DNA from: Chitinophaga sp. CB10
GTDB lineage: Bacteria; Bacteroidota; Bacteroidia; Chitinophagales; Chitinophagaceae
Length of the DNA stretch: 64,000 bases
Assembly (NCBI GenBank): GCA_001870995.2
Contig: MLAV02000004.1
Coordinates: 186,001-250,000, forward strand
Reading direction: 5' to 3'
Each line of letters starts with the position of its first letter. Within the stretch, counting starts at the first letter, position 1. The position numbers and the translations under genes were made by a program. The notes below the pieces were generated by a model. That model saw only the letters and a list, made by a program, of their open reading frames with translations, made no database searches and was not told the origin of the DNA. Of this stretch, positions 23,402-32,595 are shown in pieces.

Positions 23402-24214
23402 ATGAATAATTTCTATCAGCACAAAACAGTTGTGATCACCGGCGGTTCCTCTGGTATCGGCAAAGCCCTCGTAGCCGAAATGGTAAAGCAGGGCGCAAAC
23501 GTAGCCGTTTGCGGCAGAAAGCAGGCGGCGCTCGAAGCCATGAAAAATGAACTGAACGCCAAAGATGTCTTCACCTTCGTAGCCGATGTAAGCGTCGAAA
23601 GCGATTGTAAAGCCTTCATTGATGCCGTGATCCAACGCTTCGGGAAAATCGATGTGCTGATAAATAATGCCGGCATCTCCATGCGCGCACTCTTCAGGGA
23701 CCTGGACCTCAGCGTGCTGAAATCCCTTATGGACATCAATTTCTGGGGTACCGTTTATTGTACCAAGTATGCCTACCCTTCTATCCTGGAAAACAAGGGT
23801 ACTATCGTGGGCGTATCTTCCATCGCCGGCTACCGCGGCCTGCCTGCCCGTACCGGCTACTCCGCCTCCAAGTTTGCCATGCAGGGATTCCTGGAAGCGC
23901 TGCGTACGGAAAACCTTCGTACAGGCGTTAACGTAATGTGGGTATGCCCCGGCTTCACCGCCTCCAACATCCGCAATACGGCCCTCAATCCGCAGGGGCA
24001 GGCGCAAAGCGAAACCCCGCTCAACGAAGATAAGCTCATGAGCGCCGAAGAGGTGGCCGCCCGCATAGGCAAAGCTATCGCCAAACGCAAACGCACCCTC
24101 GTGCTGACTACCCAGGGCAAGCTGACTGTGCTGCTGAGCAAACTGGTCCCCGGTTTACTCGATGGCATCGTCTTCAACCACTTCCGGAAAGAACCAGGGT
24201 CCCCCCTGCAATAA
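23402..24214 (+). CDS. Short-chain dehydrogenase/reductase
   Basis: A 270-residue NAD(P)-dependent SDR. It has the Rossmann glycine motif TGGSSGIGKAL (about 13-23), the NNAGIS loop (about 86-91), the catalytic Ser in VGVSSIAGYRG (about 140) and YSASK (about 155-159). A C-terminal tail ends in LLDGIVFNHFRKEPGSPLQ. The classic-type C-terminal hydrophobic segment suggests peripheral membrane association, as in related proteins that reduce lipid-like ketones. The substrate is unknown. I take ATG 23402, which follows a -7 box, not the upstream frame. Confidence 0.92.
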   Translation: MNNFYQHKTVVITGGSSGIGKALVAEMVKQGANVAVCGRKQAALEAMKNELNAKDVFTFVADVSVESDCKAFIDAVIQRFGKIDVLINNAGISMRALFRDLDLSVLKSLMDINFWGTVYCTKYAYPSILENKGTIVGVSSIAGYRGLPARTGYSASKFAMQGFLEALRTENLRTGVNVMWVCPGFTASNIRNTALNPQGQAQSETPLNEDKLMSAEEVAARIGKAIAKRKRTLVLTTQGKLTVLLSKLVPGLLDGIVFNHFRKEPGSPLQ

Positions 24215-24451
24215 CCTTTTAAAATAAACAATTGTCTGCTTTAGCCGTTAACGTTAGTACGTACAAATACTTAATATTGCGGTTAATTTAACATTGCATT
24301 ATTATTTTAACTTTCTTTGCACTCAGGTGGCAGTTGATACCAGTGGCATTCTTTTTGACAGGAAAGCGACGCATATAAAAGCTGGCCATCATGCAGTGAA
24401 GGATTGGCGTGTGGTTACGATTTAAAGGGATAGGGATTTAGATATTAGGGC

Positions 24452-25279
24452 ATGTCCATTATTACATTAACATCAGACATTGGTTTGCAGGATTACCTGG
24501 TAGGCGCCATCAAAGGGCAACTCTGGCAGTACTGTCCGGAATGTCACGTTACGGACATTACCCATCATATCAGCCCCTTCAACCTGCCACAGGCTACCTA
24601 TATCTGTAAAAGCGCATTCGCCTATTTCCCTTTAGGCACCTTCCACTTTGTGCTGATCAACCTGTTCGACCGGAGGCCGGACCATGTGCTGGTTGCCGAG
24701 CATAACGGCCAGTACATCGGCTGTGCGGATAACGGCCTGCTTACCATGATCGCCGGCGGCATGCCCGAAAAGGTGATCAAAATTCCCCTGGCCAAAGACG
24801 AACCAAGGAATACCTTCTCCATTATAAAACTACTGGCCGCCGCCGCCCGCGAACTGAGCAGAGGGGCCGCGCTCGGCGAGCTGGCGCCCCTCACCCAGCA
24901 GATCGTAGTTAAACATAACCTGCAACCACTGGTGGGCGATGATTTCATCGAAGGGCAGATCATCCATATCGACGCCTTCGAGAACGTAGTCGTCAACATC
25001 ACCAGGGAACAATTTGCCGCCCAGCGGAAAAACAGGCGCTTTCGCATCTTCTTCCGCCGCGATGAAGTGATCAGCCAGATCAGCGAGACTTACGCCGACG
25101 TGCCTGAAGGCACCAAACTGGCGCTCTTTAACGCTGCCGGTTACCTGGAAATTGCCATCAATAAAGGCAACGCAGCCGGACTGTTCGGCCTGCAGGGCTT
25201 CCGCCGCGATCAGCTTACGCAACCAACCGGCTTCCAACAACTATCATACTACCAAACTGTCAGAATCATCTTTCAATGA
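24452..25279 (+). CDS. SAM hydroxide adenosyltransferase (SAM hydrolase, DUF62)
   Basis: A 275-residue homolog of the fluorinase/SAM hydrolase superfamily. Its N-terminal TLTSDIGLQDYLVGAIKG is characteristic and supplies the ribose-binding Asp. VTDITHHISPFNL and YIGCADNGLLTM follow, then a C-terminal beta-barrel domain (GQIIHIDAFENVVVNITREQ). Family members convert SAM and water to adenosine and methionine. Why cells keep it is not well understood. Its stop overlaps the next gene's start by 4 bases. Confidence 0.88.
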   Translation: MSIITLTSDIGLQDYLVGAIKGQLWQYCPECHVTDITHHISPFNLPQATYICKSAFAYFPLGTFHFVLINLFDRRPDHVLVAEHNGQYIGCADNGLLTMIAGGMPEKVIKIPLAKDEPRNTFSIIKLLAAAARELSRGAALGELAPLTQQIVVKHNLQPLVGDDFIEGQIIHIDAFENVVVNITREQFAAQRKNRRFRIFFRRDEVISQISETYADVPEGTKLALFNAAGYLEIAINKGNAAGLFGLQGFRRDQLTQPTGFQQLSYYQTVRIIFQ

Positions 25280-25569
25280 TCAACCGTTTAGTTAAAATGG
25301 AGTTCCTGCCCGACCAGGTACACTCCTTCCGGGAACTGTTCGCCCGGCAGCAACAACAAATCAGGAACTTCCCGGGATGCCTGCACCTGGAATTATGGGA
25401 ACACCCGGACTCGGGTAATACCTTCTTCACCTTCAGCAAATGGGAATCGGCAGCAGCCCTGGAAACCTACCGGCAATCCGATCTATTCCGCGATACATGG
25501 GCACAAACAAAAGTGCTGTTCGCCGCAAAGCCCGCTGCATGGAGCGTTACGCCGGCTGCCATCTTGTAG
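25276..25569 (+). CDS. Antibiotic-biosynthesis-monooxygenase (ABM) fold protein
   Basis: A 97-residue dimeric alpha-beta barrel protein: VKMEFLPDQVHSFRELFA, then GCLHLELWEHPDSGNTFFT and FSKWESAAALETYRQSDLFR. Small ABM proteins act as quinol or heme monooxygenases, or just bind aromatic ligands; no ligand can be told here. ATGA overlap with the preceding SAM hydrolase gene makes an operon certain. Confidence 0.85.
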   Translation: MINRLVKMEFLPDQVHSFRELFARQQQQIRNFPGCLHLELWEHPDSGNTFFTFSKWESAAALETYRQSDLFRDTWAQTKVLFAAKPAAWSVTPAAIL

Positions 25570-25681
25570 GTTTTTAAGCCAATTTTAATCTAGTACATTG
25601 TGTACCAATTAGTCACAAATAAAAATATATTTACAAAAAGTTAAAACTATCCGGCAGATTAGCATAATTTGCTACTTTTTC

Positions 25682-25689
25682 TATTTTTG
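25682..25689 (+). promoter_or_regulatory. -7 promoter element of the GT117 gene
   Basis: TATTTTTG, a perfect TAnnTTTG box, 20 bp before the ATG at 25710. Confidence 0.5.
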
Positions 25690-25709
25690 TCGGACCTTAA
25701 AACAACCTT

Positions 25710-28700
25710 ATGAATTTTAAAAGGACCAACAACATTGTGGGCTGGATCGTGTGTATCATTGCCTGCTTTGTTTACATTAAGACTATGGAGGCCACCGGCA
25801 GCTTGTGGGACTGCGGCGAGTTTATCTCAAGTGCTTACAAGGTACAAGTCCCCCACCCGCCAGGAGCGCCACTGTTTGTGCTGCTCGGAAGACTGTTCAG
25901 CTTTTTCCTGAAACCATCGCAGGCTGCCCTCGGCGTCAACACTATGTCGGCACTGGCATCCGGTTTCACCATCCTGTTCCTCTTCTGGACCATCACTCAC
26001 TTCGCCCGTCGTCTGATGGTTAAAGCCGGTGAAGAGATCTCCCGTGAGAAAATGATCGCTATTATGGGCGCAGGAGCTGTGGGCGCACTGGCCTATACCT
26101 TTTCTGATTCATTCTGGTTCTCCGCTGTGGAAGGGGAAGTGTACGCTATGTCTTCCTTCTTCACTGCGATCGTATTCTGGGCCATCCTGAAATGGGAACA
26201 TGAAGCGGATGAACCTTATGCTGACCGCTGGATCGTGCTGATCGCATACCTGCTCGGCCTCTCCATCGGCGTTCACCTGCTCAACCTCCTCACCATCCCG
26301 GCTATGGTAATGGTGTACTACTTCAGGAAATATAAGGTTACAGCCTGGGGTACTTTCTGGGCATTCCTGATCGGTTGCGCCATCACCGGTATCGTACAGA
26401 AATTCATTATCCAGGATACTATCAAAGCTTCCGGCTATATGGACGTATTCTTCGTGAATACCCTCGGCCTCGGCTTCTTCTCCGGATTCACCTTCTACTT
26501 CGTGGCTATCACCGCCATCCTCATCATCGGTTACAAGAAACCTAAATTCGGTATCTATGCGCCGCTGATCGTGATCGCCAGCATTATCATCATCCCTGCT
26601 TTCAACGATGTTTCCGGCACCAGCATCGCTGCCAAAATCTTCCTGGCAGCCTTATTCCTGGCCATCCCTTACATCCTGAAATCATTTGGCGTCAATATCA
26701 ACACCGCCAGGGTATTCCACTTCAGCAAACTGACGATCGCAGTTATTCTGTTCATGCTCCTGGGTTATTCCACCTATATCACCACCATGATCCGCTCTAC
26801 AGCGAATCCTGCGGTGGATATGTACAACGTGGACAACCCGATTTCCCTGGTAGGTTACCTGGGCCGTGAGCAATATGGCGACTTCCCGCTGATCTACGGT
26901 CAGGTGTTCACCGCCCGCCCTACTGAATACAAAGAAGGCGGTAACATCTACGCCCGCGGCGAAAAGAAATATGAAATCTCCGGTAAGAAAATGGATCCCG
27001 TTTATGCGCCGGAAGATATGATGCTGTTCCCGCGCGTATGGGACGCCAGCAACGATCAGGGCCATGCTGATTACTACCGCTCCTGGTTAGGGCTGCAACA
27101 GGGTGAAAGACCTTCCTTCGGCGATAACGTGAAATTCTTCCTGCAATACCAGGTAAACTTCATGTACTTCCGCTACTTCCTCTGGAACTTCGCAGGACGC
27201 CAGAACGATACCCAGGGCTACGGTAACGTACGCGATGGTAACTGGATTTCCGGTATTCCTTTCATTGATAACTTCCTCTATGGCGATCAATCCGCCATGC
27301 CGGACAGCCTCACGCAGAACAAAGCGCACAACCGCCTGTTCATGCTCCCGCTGATCCTCGGTATTATCGGGTTCTTCTTCCAGTACAAATACCACCGCAA
27401 GGACACGCTCATCGTTGCCCTGCTGTTCTTCTTTACAGGCTTTGCCATCGTATTATACCTCAACCAGCCGGGTAACCAGCCGCGTGAACGTGACTACGCC
27501 TATGTAGGCTCCTTCTACGCTTTCGCGATCTGGATCGGCCTGGGGGTACTGCAGGTGTACTACTGGCTGAAAAAATCCCTGAAAGGCGCCGCCGGTCCTG
27601 CATTGGCTACCGCCATCTGCCTGCTGGCAGTACCGGTACTCATGGGCTTCCAGGAATGGGACGACCATGACCGCTCTACCAAAACCATTGCCAGGGACGT
27701 AGCGAAAGACTACCTCGAATCCTGCGCGCCAAATGCCATCCTCTTCACCGTCGGGGATAACGATACCTACCCGCTCTGGTATGCACAGGAAGTGGAAGGT
27801 ATCCGTACGGACGTTCGCGTGATCAACCTCTCCCTCCTCGGGGTGGACTGGTATATCGATCAGCAGCGCGTGAAAGTGAACAACAGCCCGGCCGTTCCGA
27901 TGAGCTGGACGCCTGATAAATACCGCGGCGAAACCCGCAACTTTATCCGCTACTTCGATCCGGGAAATATCCCGCAGGATAAATACTTTAACCTGAAAGA
28001 AATCATCGCCTTCATGGGTAATGATGATCCTAACGCTAAAGTAAATACCCAGGACGGCGGTTCTGAAAACTTCCTGCCTACCCGCCAGCTGTTTATCCCG
28101 GTGGATAAAGAGCAGGTGCTGAAAGATGGCGTGGTGTCCGCAGCGGACAGCGCCCGCATCCTGCCGCAGGTTCCTTTCAAGATCAGCAAAAACTACCTGG
28201 TGAAGAACGACCTGGCCGTGTACGATATCATCGCTACCAATAACTGGAAACGCCCGATCTACTTCACCAGCCCTACTGACCTGGGCCTGAATGATTATCT
28301 CCGCCCTGACGGACTGACTTACCGCCTCGTACCGCTGGCCAAAGAGCCTAACAACGATCCTATCGGTATGGACATCAACGTGAACAGGGAAGTGATGTAT
28401 AATAATATGATGACCAAATTCGCCTTCGGCGGTGCGCAGACGCCTGGTACTTACTTCGATGAGCCGAACAGGAAAATGCTGCTGTACCTCCGCCAGGCAT
28501 TTGCTAAGCTGGGCGTAGCCATGGCTGCTGACGGCAAGAAAGCCGAAGGCCTGAAAGCCCTGAACTATATGGACGCCAACATCCTGGATGAAAACTATCC
28601 ATACGCGATGACCTCTCCTGGTAACATGCATAACTATACCTCCCTGCAGGTAGCCTACGCTTACTACCAGGCCGGCGACGCCAAAAAAGGCGATGCCATT

Positions 28701-28922
28701 GCGGATAAGATCATCAAGGATTGCAACCAGCAGCTGCGCTACTACAACCAGCTGCCGGACAACAGGATGACGGAAGACCTGAAACGCGACGCACAGGCCG
28801 CTCAGCAAATGATCGCCTGGATGGAACGTATGAAAGTGGACTTCGGCCACCCGCAGCAACCTGCCGCCAACCAGGAACAGGGTGTAGAAGTACATACCGT
28901 TCCGGATTCGAGCAAGCAATAA
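25710..28922 (+). CDS. DUF2723 (GT117) membrane glycosyltransferase
   Basis: A 1070-residue membrane protein. The N-terminal half has about ten hydrophobic helices and the family opening (WIVCIIACFVYIKTMEATGS; LWDCGEFISSAYKVQVPHPP). The short loop carries the acidic DCGEF, the likely metal or catalytic site. A second membrane block at about 540-680 and a long soluble region to the end follow, with TPR-like helices. The family is a set of C-mannosyl or O-mannosyltransferase-like enzymes (listed as GT117) that use lipid-linked sugar, and one or more are near universal in Bacteroidota. Alone in its operon with a strong terminator. Confidence 0.9.
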   Translation: MNFKRTNNIVGWIVCIIACFVYIKTMEATGSLWDCGEFISSAYKVQVPHPPGAPLFVLLGRLFSFFLKPSQAALGVNTMSALASGFTILFLFWTITHFARRLMVKAGEEISREKMIAIMGAGAVGALAYTFSDSFWFSAVEGEVYAMSSFFTAIVFWAILKWEHEADEPYADRWIVLIAYLLGLSIGVHLLNLLTIPAMVMVYYFRKYKVTAWGTFWAFLIGCAITGIVQKFIIQDTIKASGYMDVFFVNTLGLGFFSGFTFYFVAITAILIIGYKKPKFGIYAPLIVIASIIIIPAFNDVSGTSIAAKIFLAALFLAIPYILKSFGVNINTARVFHFSKLTIAVILFMLLGYSTYITTMIRSTANPAVDMYNVDNPISLVGYLGREQYGDFPLIYGQVFTARPTEYKEGGNIYARGEKKYEISGKKMDPVYAPEDMMLFPRVWDASNDQGHADYYRSWLGLQQGERPSFGDNVKFFLQYQVNFMYFRYFLWNFAGRQNDTQGYGNVRDGNWISGIPFIDNFLYGDQSAMPDSLTQNKAHNRLFMLPLILGIIGFFFQYKYHRKDTLIVALLFFFTGFAIVLYLNQPGNQPRERDYAYVGSFYAFAIWIGLGVLQVYYWLKKSLKGAAGPALATAICLLAVPVLMGFQEWDDHDRSTKTIARDVAKDYLESCAPNAILFTVGDNDTYPLWYAQEVEGIRTDVRVINLSLLGVDWYIDQQRVKVNNSPAVPMSWTPDKYRGETRNFIRYFDPGNIPQDKYFNLKEIIAFMGNDDPNAKVNTQDGGSENFLPTRQLFIPVDKEQVLKDGVVSAADSARILPQVPFKISKNYLVKNDLAVYDIIATNNWKRPIYFTSPTDLGLNDYLRPDGLTYRLVPLAKEPNNDPIGMDINVNREVMYNNMMTKFAFGGAQTPGTYFDEPNRKMLLYLRQAFAKLGVAMAADGKKAEGLKALNYMDANILDENYPYAMTSPGNMHNYTSLQVAYAYYQAGDAKKGDAIADKIIKDCNQQLRYYNQLPDNRMTEDLKRDAQAAQQMIAWMERMKVDFGHPQQPAANQEQGVEVHTVPDSSKQ

Positions 28923-28946
28923 TACATTCGGAAAAATCTGATATAT

Positions 28947-28979
28947 AAAAGCCCGGTAATCAAAATTACCGGGCTTTTT
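28947..28979 (+). terminator. Strong terminator after the GT117 gene
   Basis: AAAAGCCCGGTAAT, loop CAAA, ATTACCGGGCTTTTT, starting 24 bases after the stop codon. Confidence 0.9.
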
Positions 28980-29127
28980 ATTTGCATTTTTTCCGCTTTG
29001 CGTAAGACATTTTCCCGATTGGAGTTTTGGGGGAGATGCCATTGCCCCAACTTTGCGGCCTCAAAGGCAGTGCAATACCAGCGCGCTGCAGTAAACCGGA
29101 AGCATTACACACACTTAATAGCTACAT

Positions 29128-31548
29128 ATGCTAAGAAAATTAACAGGCATTATCACACTACTGCTCACGCTTTGCGCAGTGGCCTCCGCACAGACCAACA
29201 CGGGTAATATCAGAGGAACTATCATTACCAACGACGGCCAACCGGGTCCGTTCGTAACTGTACAAATCAAACCTACCGACCGCGGTACCGTTTCCAACGA
29301 GAAAGGGGAATTCGCCCTCCGCAAACTGGAACCAGGCGTCTATACCCTGTACATCTCCATGATCGGCTACGAAACAACAACACAGGAGGTACAGGTGGAA
29401 GCCAATAGAACCGCTACCGTTTCCATCCGGCTGAACGTATCAGATAAACAACTGGAAGAAGTAACGATCGTCGGGAAAGCCCGGAACGAAAAATCTTCCG
29501 AACAGATCGCGAAACTGCCGATCAAAAACCTGGAAAACCCGCAATCCTACTCTGTAATCGGTAGCAGCCTGATTAAAGAGCAGGTGATCACCAACTTCGA
29601 TGATGTGATCAAAAATGCGCCGGGTATCACCAAATTATGGTCTTCCACCGGCCGCCCCGGCGATGGCGCAGGTTACTACACCATCCGCGGCTTTGCCGTG
29701 CAGCCTACCCTCGTGAACGGCATTGCCGGTATCACCAACGGCATCAACGATCCTGCGATCATTGAAAACCTGGAAGTGATCAAAGGCCCGTCCGGTACGC
29801 TCTTCGGCAGCAGCCTGATCTCCTTCGGCGGGTTGCTGAACCTGGTGACCAAAAAGCCTTACGATAACTTCGGCGGGGAAGTAACCTATACCGGTGGCTC
29901 CTTTGGCCTGAACCGCGTTACGGCCGATATTAACGCGCCGGTGAACGACGATAAATCCCTCGCCATCCGCACCATCGCTGGCTATACCACGCAGAACTCC
30001 TGGCAGGATGCCGGTTATAACAAAAGCATGTTCATCGCGCCAAGCGTGAGATACCGTGTAAACGACCGCCTCACCTTCAACGTGAACGCCGTGCTCAGCA
30101 CCGCGGAAGCTACCAACACACCGATGATCTTCCTGAACCGCAGCCGCCCGCTGGAGTACACCACGCCTGACCAGATGAAAGCTGCCGGCTTCGACTTCAA
30201 CCGGTCATTCACCATGAACGATATCAATTATAAAACGCCAACCTTCAACCTGAATGCGCAGGCGATTTATAAAATCAATAACCAGTGGACTTCCCAGACC
30301 GCCGTTTCCCGCGGGAACGCCAAAAGTAACGGGTATTACTCCTACGTGATGTTCCTCGGCGCGCACGACGATCTACTGAGCCGCTACGTGTACCACCAGA
30401 ATTCTACCACCAACGCCACCAACATCCAGCAGAACTTCACCGGCGATTTCAAAATCGGTAGCCTGCGCAACAGGCTGGTGTTTGGGTTAGACTTCCTGCA
30501 GCTGCAACAAACGGACGACAACTCCCCGTACACCCTGTTCGACAATGTGGATGCCTTCCACGTAACGCCGGGTTACAGCTCCCTGAACAGGCCTGCGGTG
30601 GATGCGAAAATTGCCGCTTCCAACAACGAATACGCTACCAGGGCGCAACAGAATAATTATACCTACAGCGCTTATGTATCCGATGTGCTGAACATCACGG
30701 ATAATTTACTGGCCATGGCCAGCCTCCGCCTGGATTACTATGACCTGAAAGGTTATAAGGATTACATCGCGCAGACTAAAGGCGAAGGCTATACGCAGGT
30801 ATCCCTGTCCCCTAAATTCGGACTGGTGTACCAGGTAGTGAAGGACAAAGTGAGCCTCTTTGCCAACTACATGAATGGTTTCCAGAATACAGCGCCTGTA
30901 ACGCAGCCGCTGCCTGAGTTCCAGGTGACCATGAAGCCGCAGCAGGCCAACCAGTGGGAAGGCGGTGTGAAAGCCTCTCTGCTGAACGGCAGATTGAACC
31001 TGACTGCCAGCTACTACGACATTAAAGTATCCAACATGCCGCTGAAGGTTTCCCGTACCGGCTCCGATGGCCAGCCTTACCAGGTAACCGTACAGGATGG
31101 TACCCAGGCCAGCCGCGGTATTGAATTCGAAGCCAACGCTTCCCCTGTACAGGGCCTCAATATCATTGCAGGCTACAGCCACAATAACAGCAAAATGGAA
31201 AAAGCGGATGTACGCGTACAGGGCTACCGCCCTGAAGGCGCGGGCCCTGCGGACCTGGCTAACCTCTGGGTGAGCTATACCATCAGCAGCGGCGCATTGC
31301 ACGGGCTGGGCGCAGGCTTCGGCGGTAACTATGCCAGCGAAAACAAGATCACCAACAACAGTGTGAACGGCGCCTTTACCCTGCCTTCCTATACTGTACT
31401 CGGCGCATCCGTTTTCTATGACGTGAAACGCTACAGGATAGGCCTTAAACTCGATAACCTGACCAATAAAGAATACTATACCGGTTGGTCAACTATCGAA
31501 CAACAAGCGCCTCGCAGGTTCTCCGCAAGCGCTGCATTCAGATTCTAA
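29128..31548 (+). CDS. TonB-dependent receptor, siderophore-type
   Basis: An 806-residue outer-membrane protein. A signal peptide (MLRKLTGIITLLLTLCAVASAQ) is followed by a carboxypeptidase-regulatory-like domain (about 27-110; NIRGTIITNDGQPGPFVTVQ). A TonB plug (about 135-250; NLEVIKGPSGTLFGSSLISF) and a 22-strand barrel end in SASAAFRF, the typical terminal Phe. The plug and barrel match TonB-dependent siderophore receptors more than SusC proteins, and there is no SusD partner. It likely imports a ferric chelate with ExbBD/TonB. No Fur box was recognised. Confidence 0.88.
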   Translation: MLRKLTGIITLLLTLCAVASAQTNTGNIRGTIITNDGQPGPFVTVQIKPTDRGTVSNEKGEFALRKLEPGVYTLYISMIGYETTTQEVQVEANRTATVSIRLNVSDKQLEEVTIVGKARNEKSSEQIAKLPIKNLENPQSYSVIGSSLIKEQVITNFDDVIKNAPGITKLWSSTGRPGDGAGYYTIRGFAVQPTLVNGIAGITNGINDPAIIENLEVIKGPSGTLFGSSLISFGGLLNLVTKKPYDNFGGEVTYTGGSFGLNRVTADINAPVNDDKSLAIRTIAGYTTQNSWQDAGYNKSMFIAPSVRYRVNDRLTFNVNAVLSTAEATNTPMIFLNRSRPLEYTTPDQMKAAGFDFNRSFTMNDINYKTPTFNLNAQAIYKINNQWTSQTAVSRGNAKSNGYYSYVMFLGAHDDLLSRYVYHQNSTTNATNIQQNFTGDFKIGSLRNRLVFGLDFLQLQQTDDNSPYTLFDNVDAFHVTPGYSSLNRPAVDAKIAASNNEYATRAQQNNYTYSAYVSDVLNITDNLLAMASLRLDYYDLKGYKDYIAQTKGEGYTQVSLSPKFGLVYQVVKDKVSLFANYMNGFQNTAPVTQPLPEFQVTMKPQQANQWEGGVKASLLNGRLNLTASYYDIKVSNMPLKVSRTGSDGQPYQVTVQDGTQASRGIEFEANASPVQGLNIIAGYSHNNSKMEKADVRVQGYRPEGAGPADLANLWVSYTISSGALHGLGAGFGGNYASENKITNNSVNGAFTLPSYTVLGASVFYDVKRYRIGLKLDNLTNKEYYTGWSTIEQQAPRRFSASAAFRF

Positions 31549-31570
31549 TATTGATTTCGGCATAATGCAA

Positions 31571-31604
31571 AAAAAGTCCGGTCGTGTGACCGGACTTTTT
31601 TTTA
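31571..31604 (+). terminator. Terminator after the TonB-dependent receptor
   Basis: AGTCCGGTC, loop GTGT, GACCGGACT, then eight T, with an A-run on the other side, so it can work on both strands. It lies 24 bases after the stop, between convergent genes. Confidence 0.9.
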
Positions 31605-31629
31605 TTCATTAAGCTTAGATCTCTCCCCC

Positions 31630-32475
31630 CTATAAATTACTTACCATACTCCTCCAATACCTGGCGCTTTCTTTCACTTCGGGCACGCTGTTTTCCCAGT
31701 GGTATTCATACTCTACGGAAAACAGGCCCTTGAATTTCTGGTTTTTCAGCTCCTCAAGTACTGCAGGGATTTCGGAAACGCCGTTGCCCCAAACTACGTC
31801 GTGCGCATTGGGCGACTTTTCGTTCAGATCCTTGAAGTGCAGGCTCACGACACGGCCGTTGAGTTTTTTCAGGCATTCTACCGGATCGAGGCCGCTGCGC
31901 ACCCAGTGGCCGATGTCAGCGCAGGCGCCCATGAGCTTACTCCTGCCTTTGATGGCGGCCAGCACGCTGTCCGGATGCCAGTAATGACTCGGTTTGGGAT
32001 GATCGTGTATAGCTACTTTGATATTGTATTGATCACAGAGAGAGGAAATTAAATCCAGGAACTCCGGCTGCGGCTCGGTGGTAATGCTCTGGATGCCCAT
32101 GCGGTTGGCAAAATCGAATAACATCCGCCACTCGGCTGCGGATTTAGGCACTACGACGCCGAAAGCCATCAGCACTTTGTGCTTCTTTTTGATCAGTTGT
32201 TTCACCTGCTCCTGCTTGTCGGGCGACATATGATAATCAAACGTACCTTCCAGTCCGCCGCCCAGCTGCTGCCCCGGGAACGCCTCTACGTACTGAATCC
32301 CGCAGCTGTCCATTTTGTCCAGCGCCTCTGCAAAGGTAAATTTGTGAAAGGTGTAAGCTTGTGCGCCCAGTTTCCAGCCCAATGCATCAGCCCTGGCCTG
32401 GGACCTGGCACTTTGTGCAAATAGAGCAGCCGAAAGGCCACCGGCCAGCATTAATGCATGTCTCAGTTTTTTCAT
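31630..32475 (-). CDS. Exported sugar-phosphate isomerase/epimerase-like TIM barrel
   Basis: A 281-residue protein with a signal peptide (MKKLRHALMLAGGLSAALFA) followed by a xylose-isomerase-like (AP endonuclease 2) TIM barrel. KLGAQAYTFHKFTFAEALDK, YVEAFPG, IAIHDHPKPSHYWHPDSV, MGACADIGHWVRSGLDP and VSLHFKDLNEKSPNAHDVVW supply the metal-binding His, Asp and Glu residues. Related exported proteins in Bacteroidota act on sugar derivatives, often near Gfo/Idh/MocA oxidoreductases; one such gene lies 3 kb to the right. The substrate is unknown. Start at 32475. Confidence 0.88.
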   Translation of the reverse strand: MKKLRHALMLAGGLSAALFAQSARSQARADALGWKLGAQAYTFHKFTFAEALDKMDSCGIQYVEAFPGQQLGGGLEGTFDYHMSPDKQEQVKQLIKKKHKVLMAFGVVVPKSAAEWRMLFDFANRMGIQSITTEPQPEFLDLISSLCDQYNIKVAIHDHPKPSHYWHPDSVLAAIKGRSKLMGACADIGHWVRSGLDPVECLKKLNGRVVSLHFKDLNEKSPNAHDVVWGNGVSEIPAVLEELKNQKFKGLFSVEYEYHWENSVPEVKESARYWRSMVSNL

Positions 32476-32595
32476 ATAGATATTTTTTTGATAATTGAAA
32501 GTAATAGCTTTCAAGATAAAATGCAAATCTCCGTCCCTTTTATTCCATTTTAGTATTCCGGTTATTTTTCGTTAATTTTAGGTAGAACTAGTGCT

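Noticed and set aside
27453..29042. A 529-residue frame antisense to the GT117 gene
   Set aside because: Antisense open frames occur in GC-rich coding DNA with this codon use; the peptide is His/Val/Arg-biased and the sense gene is certain.
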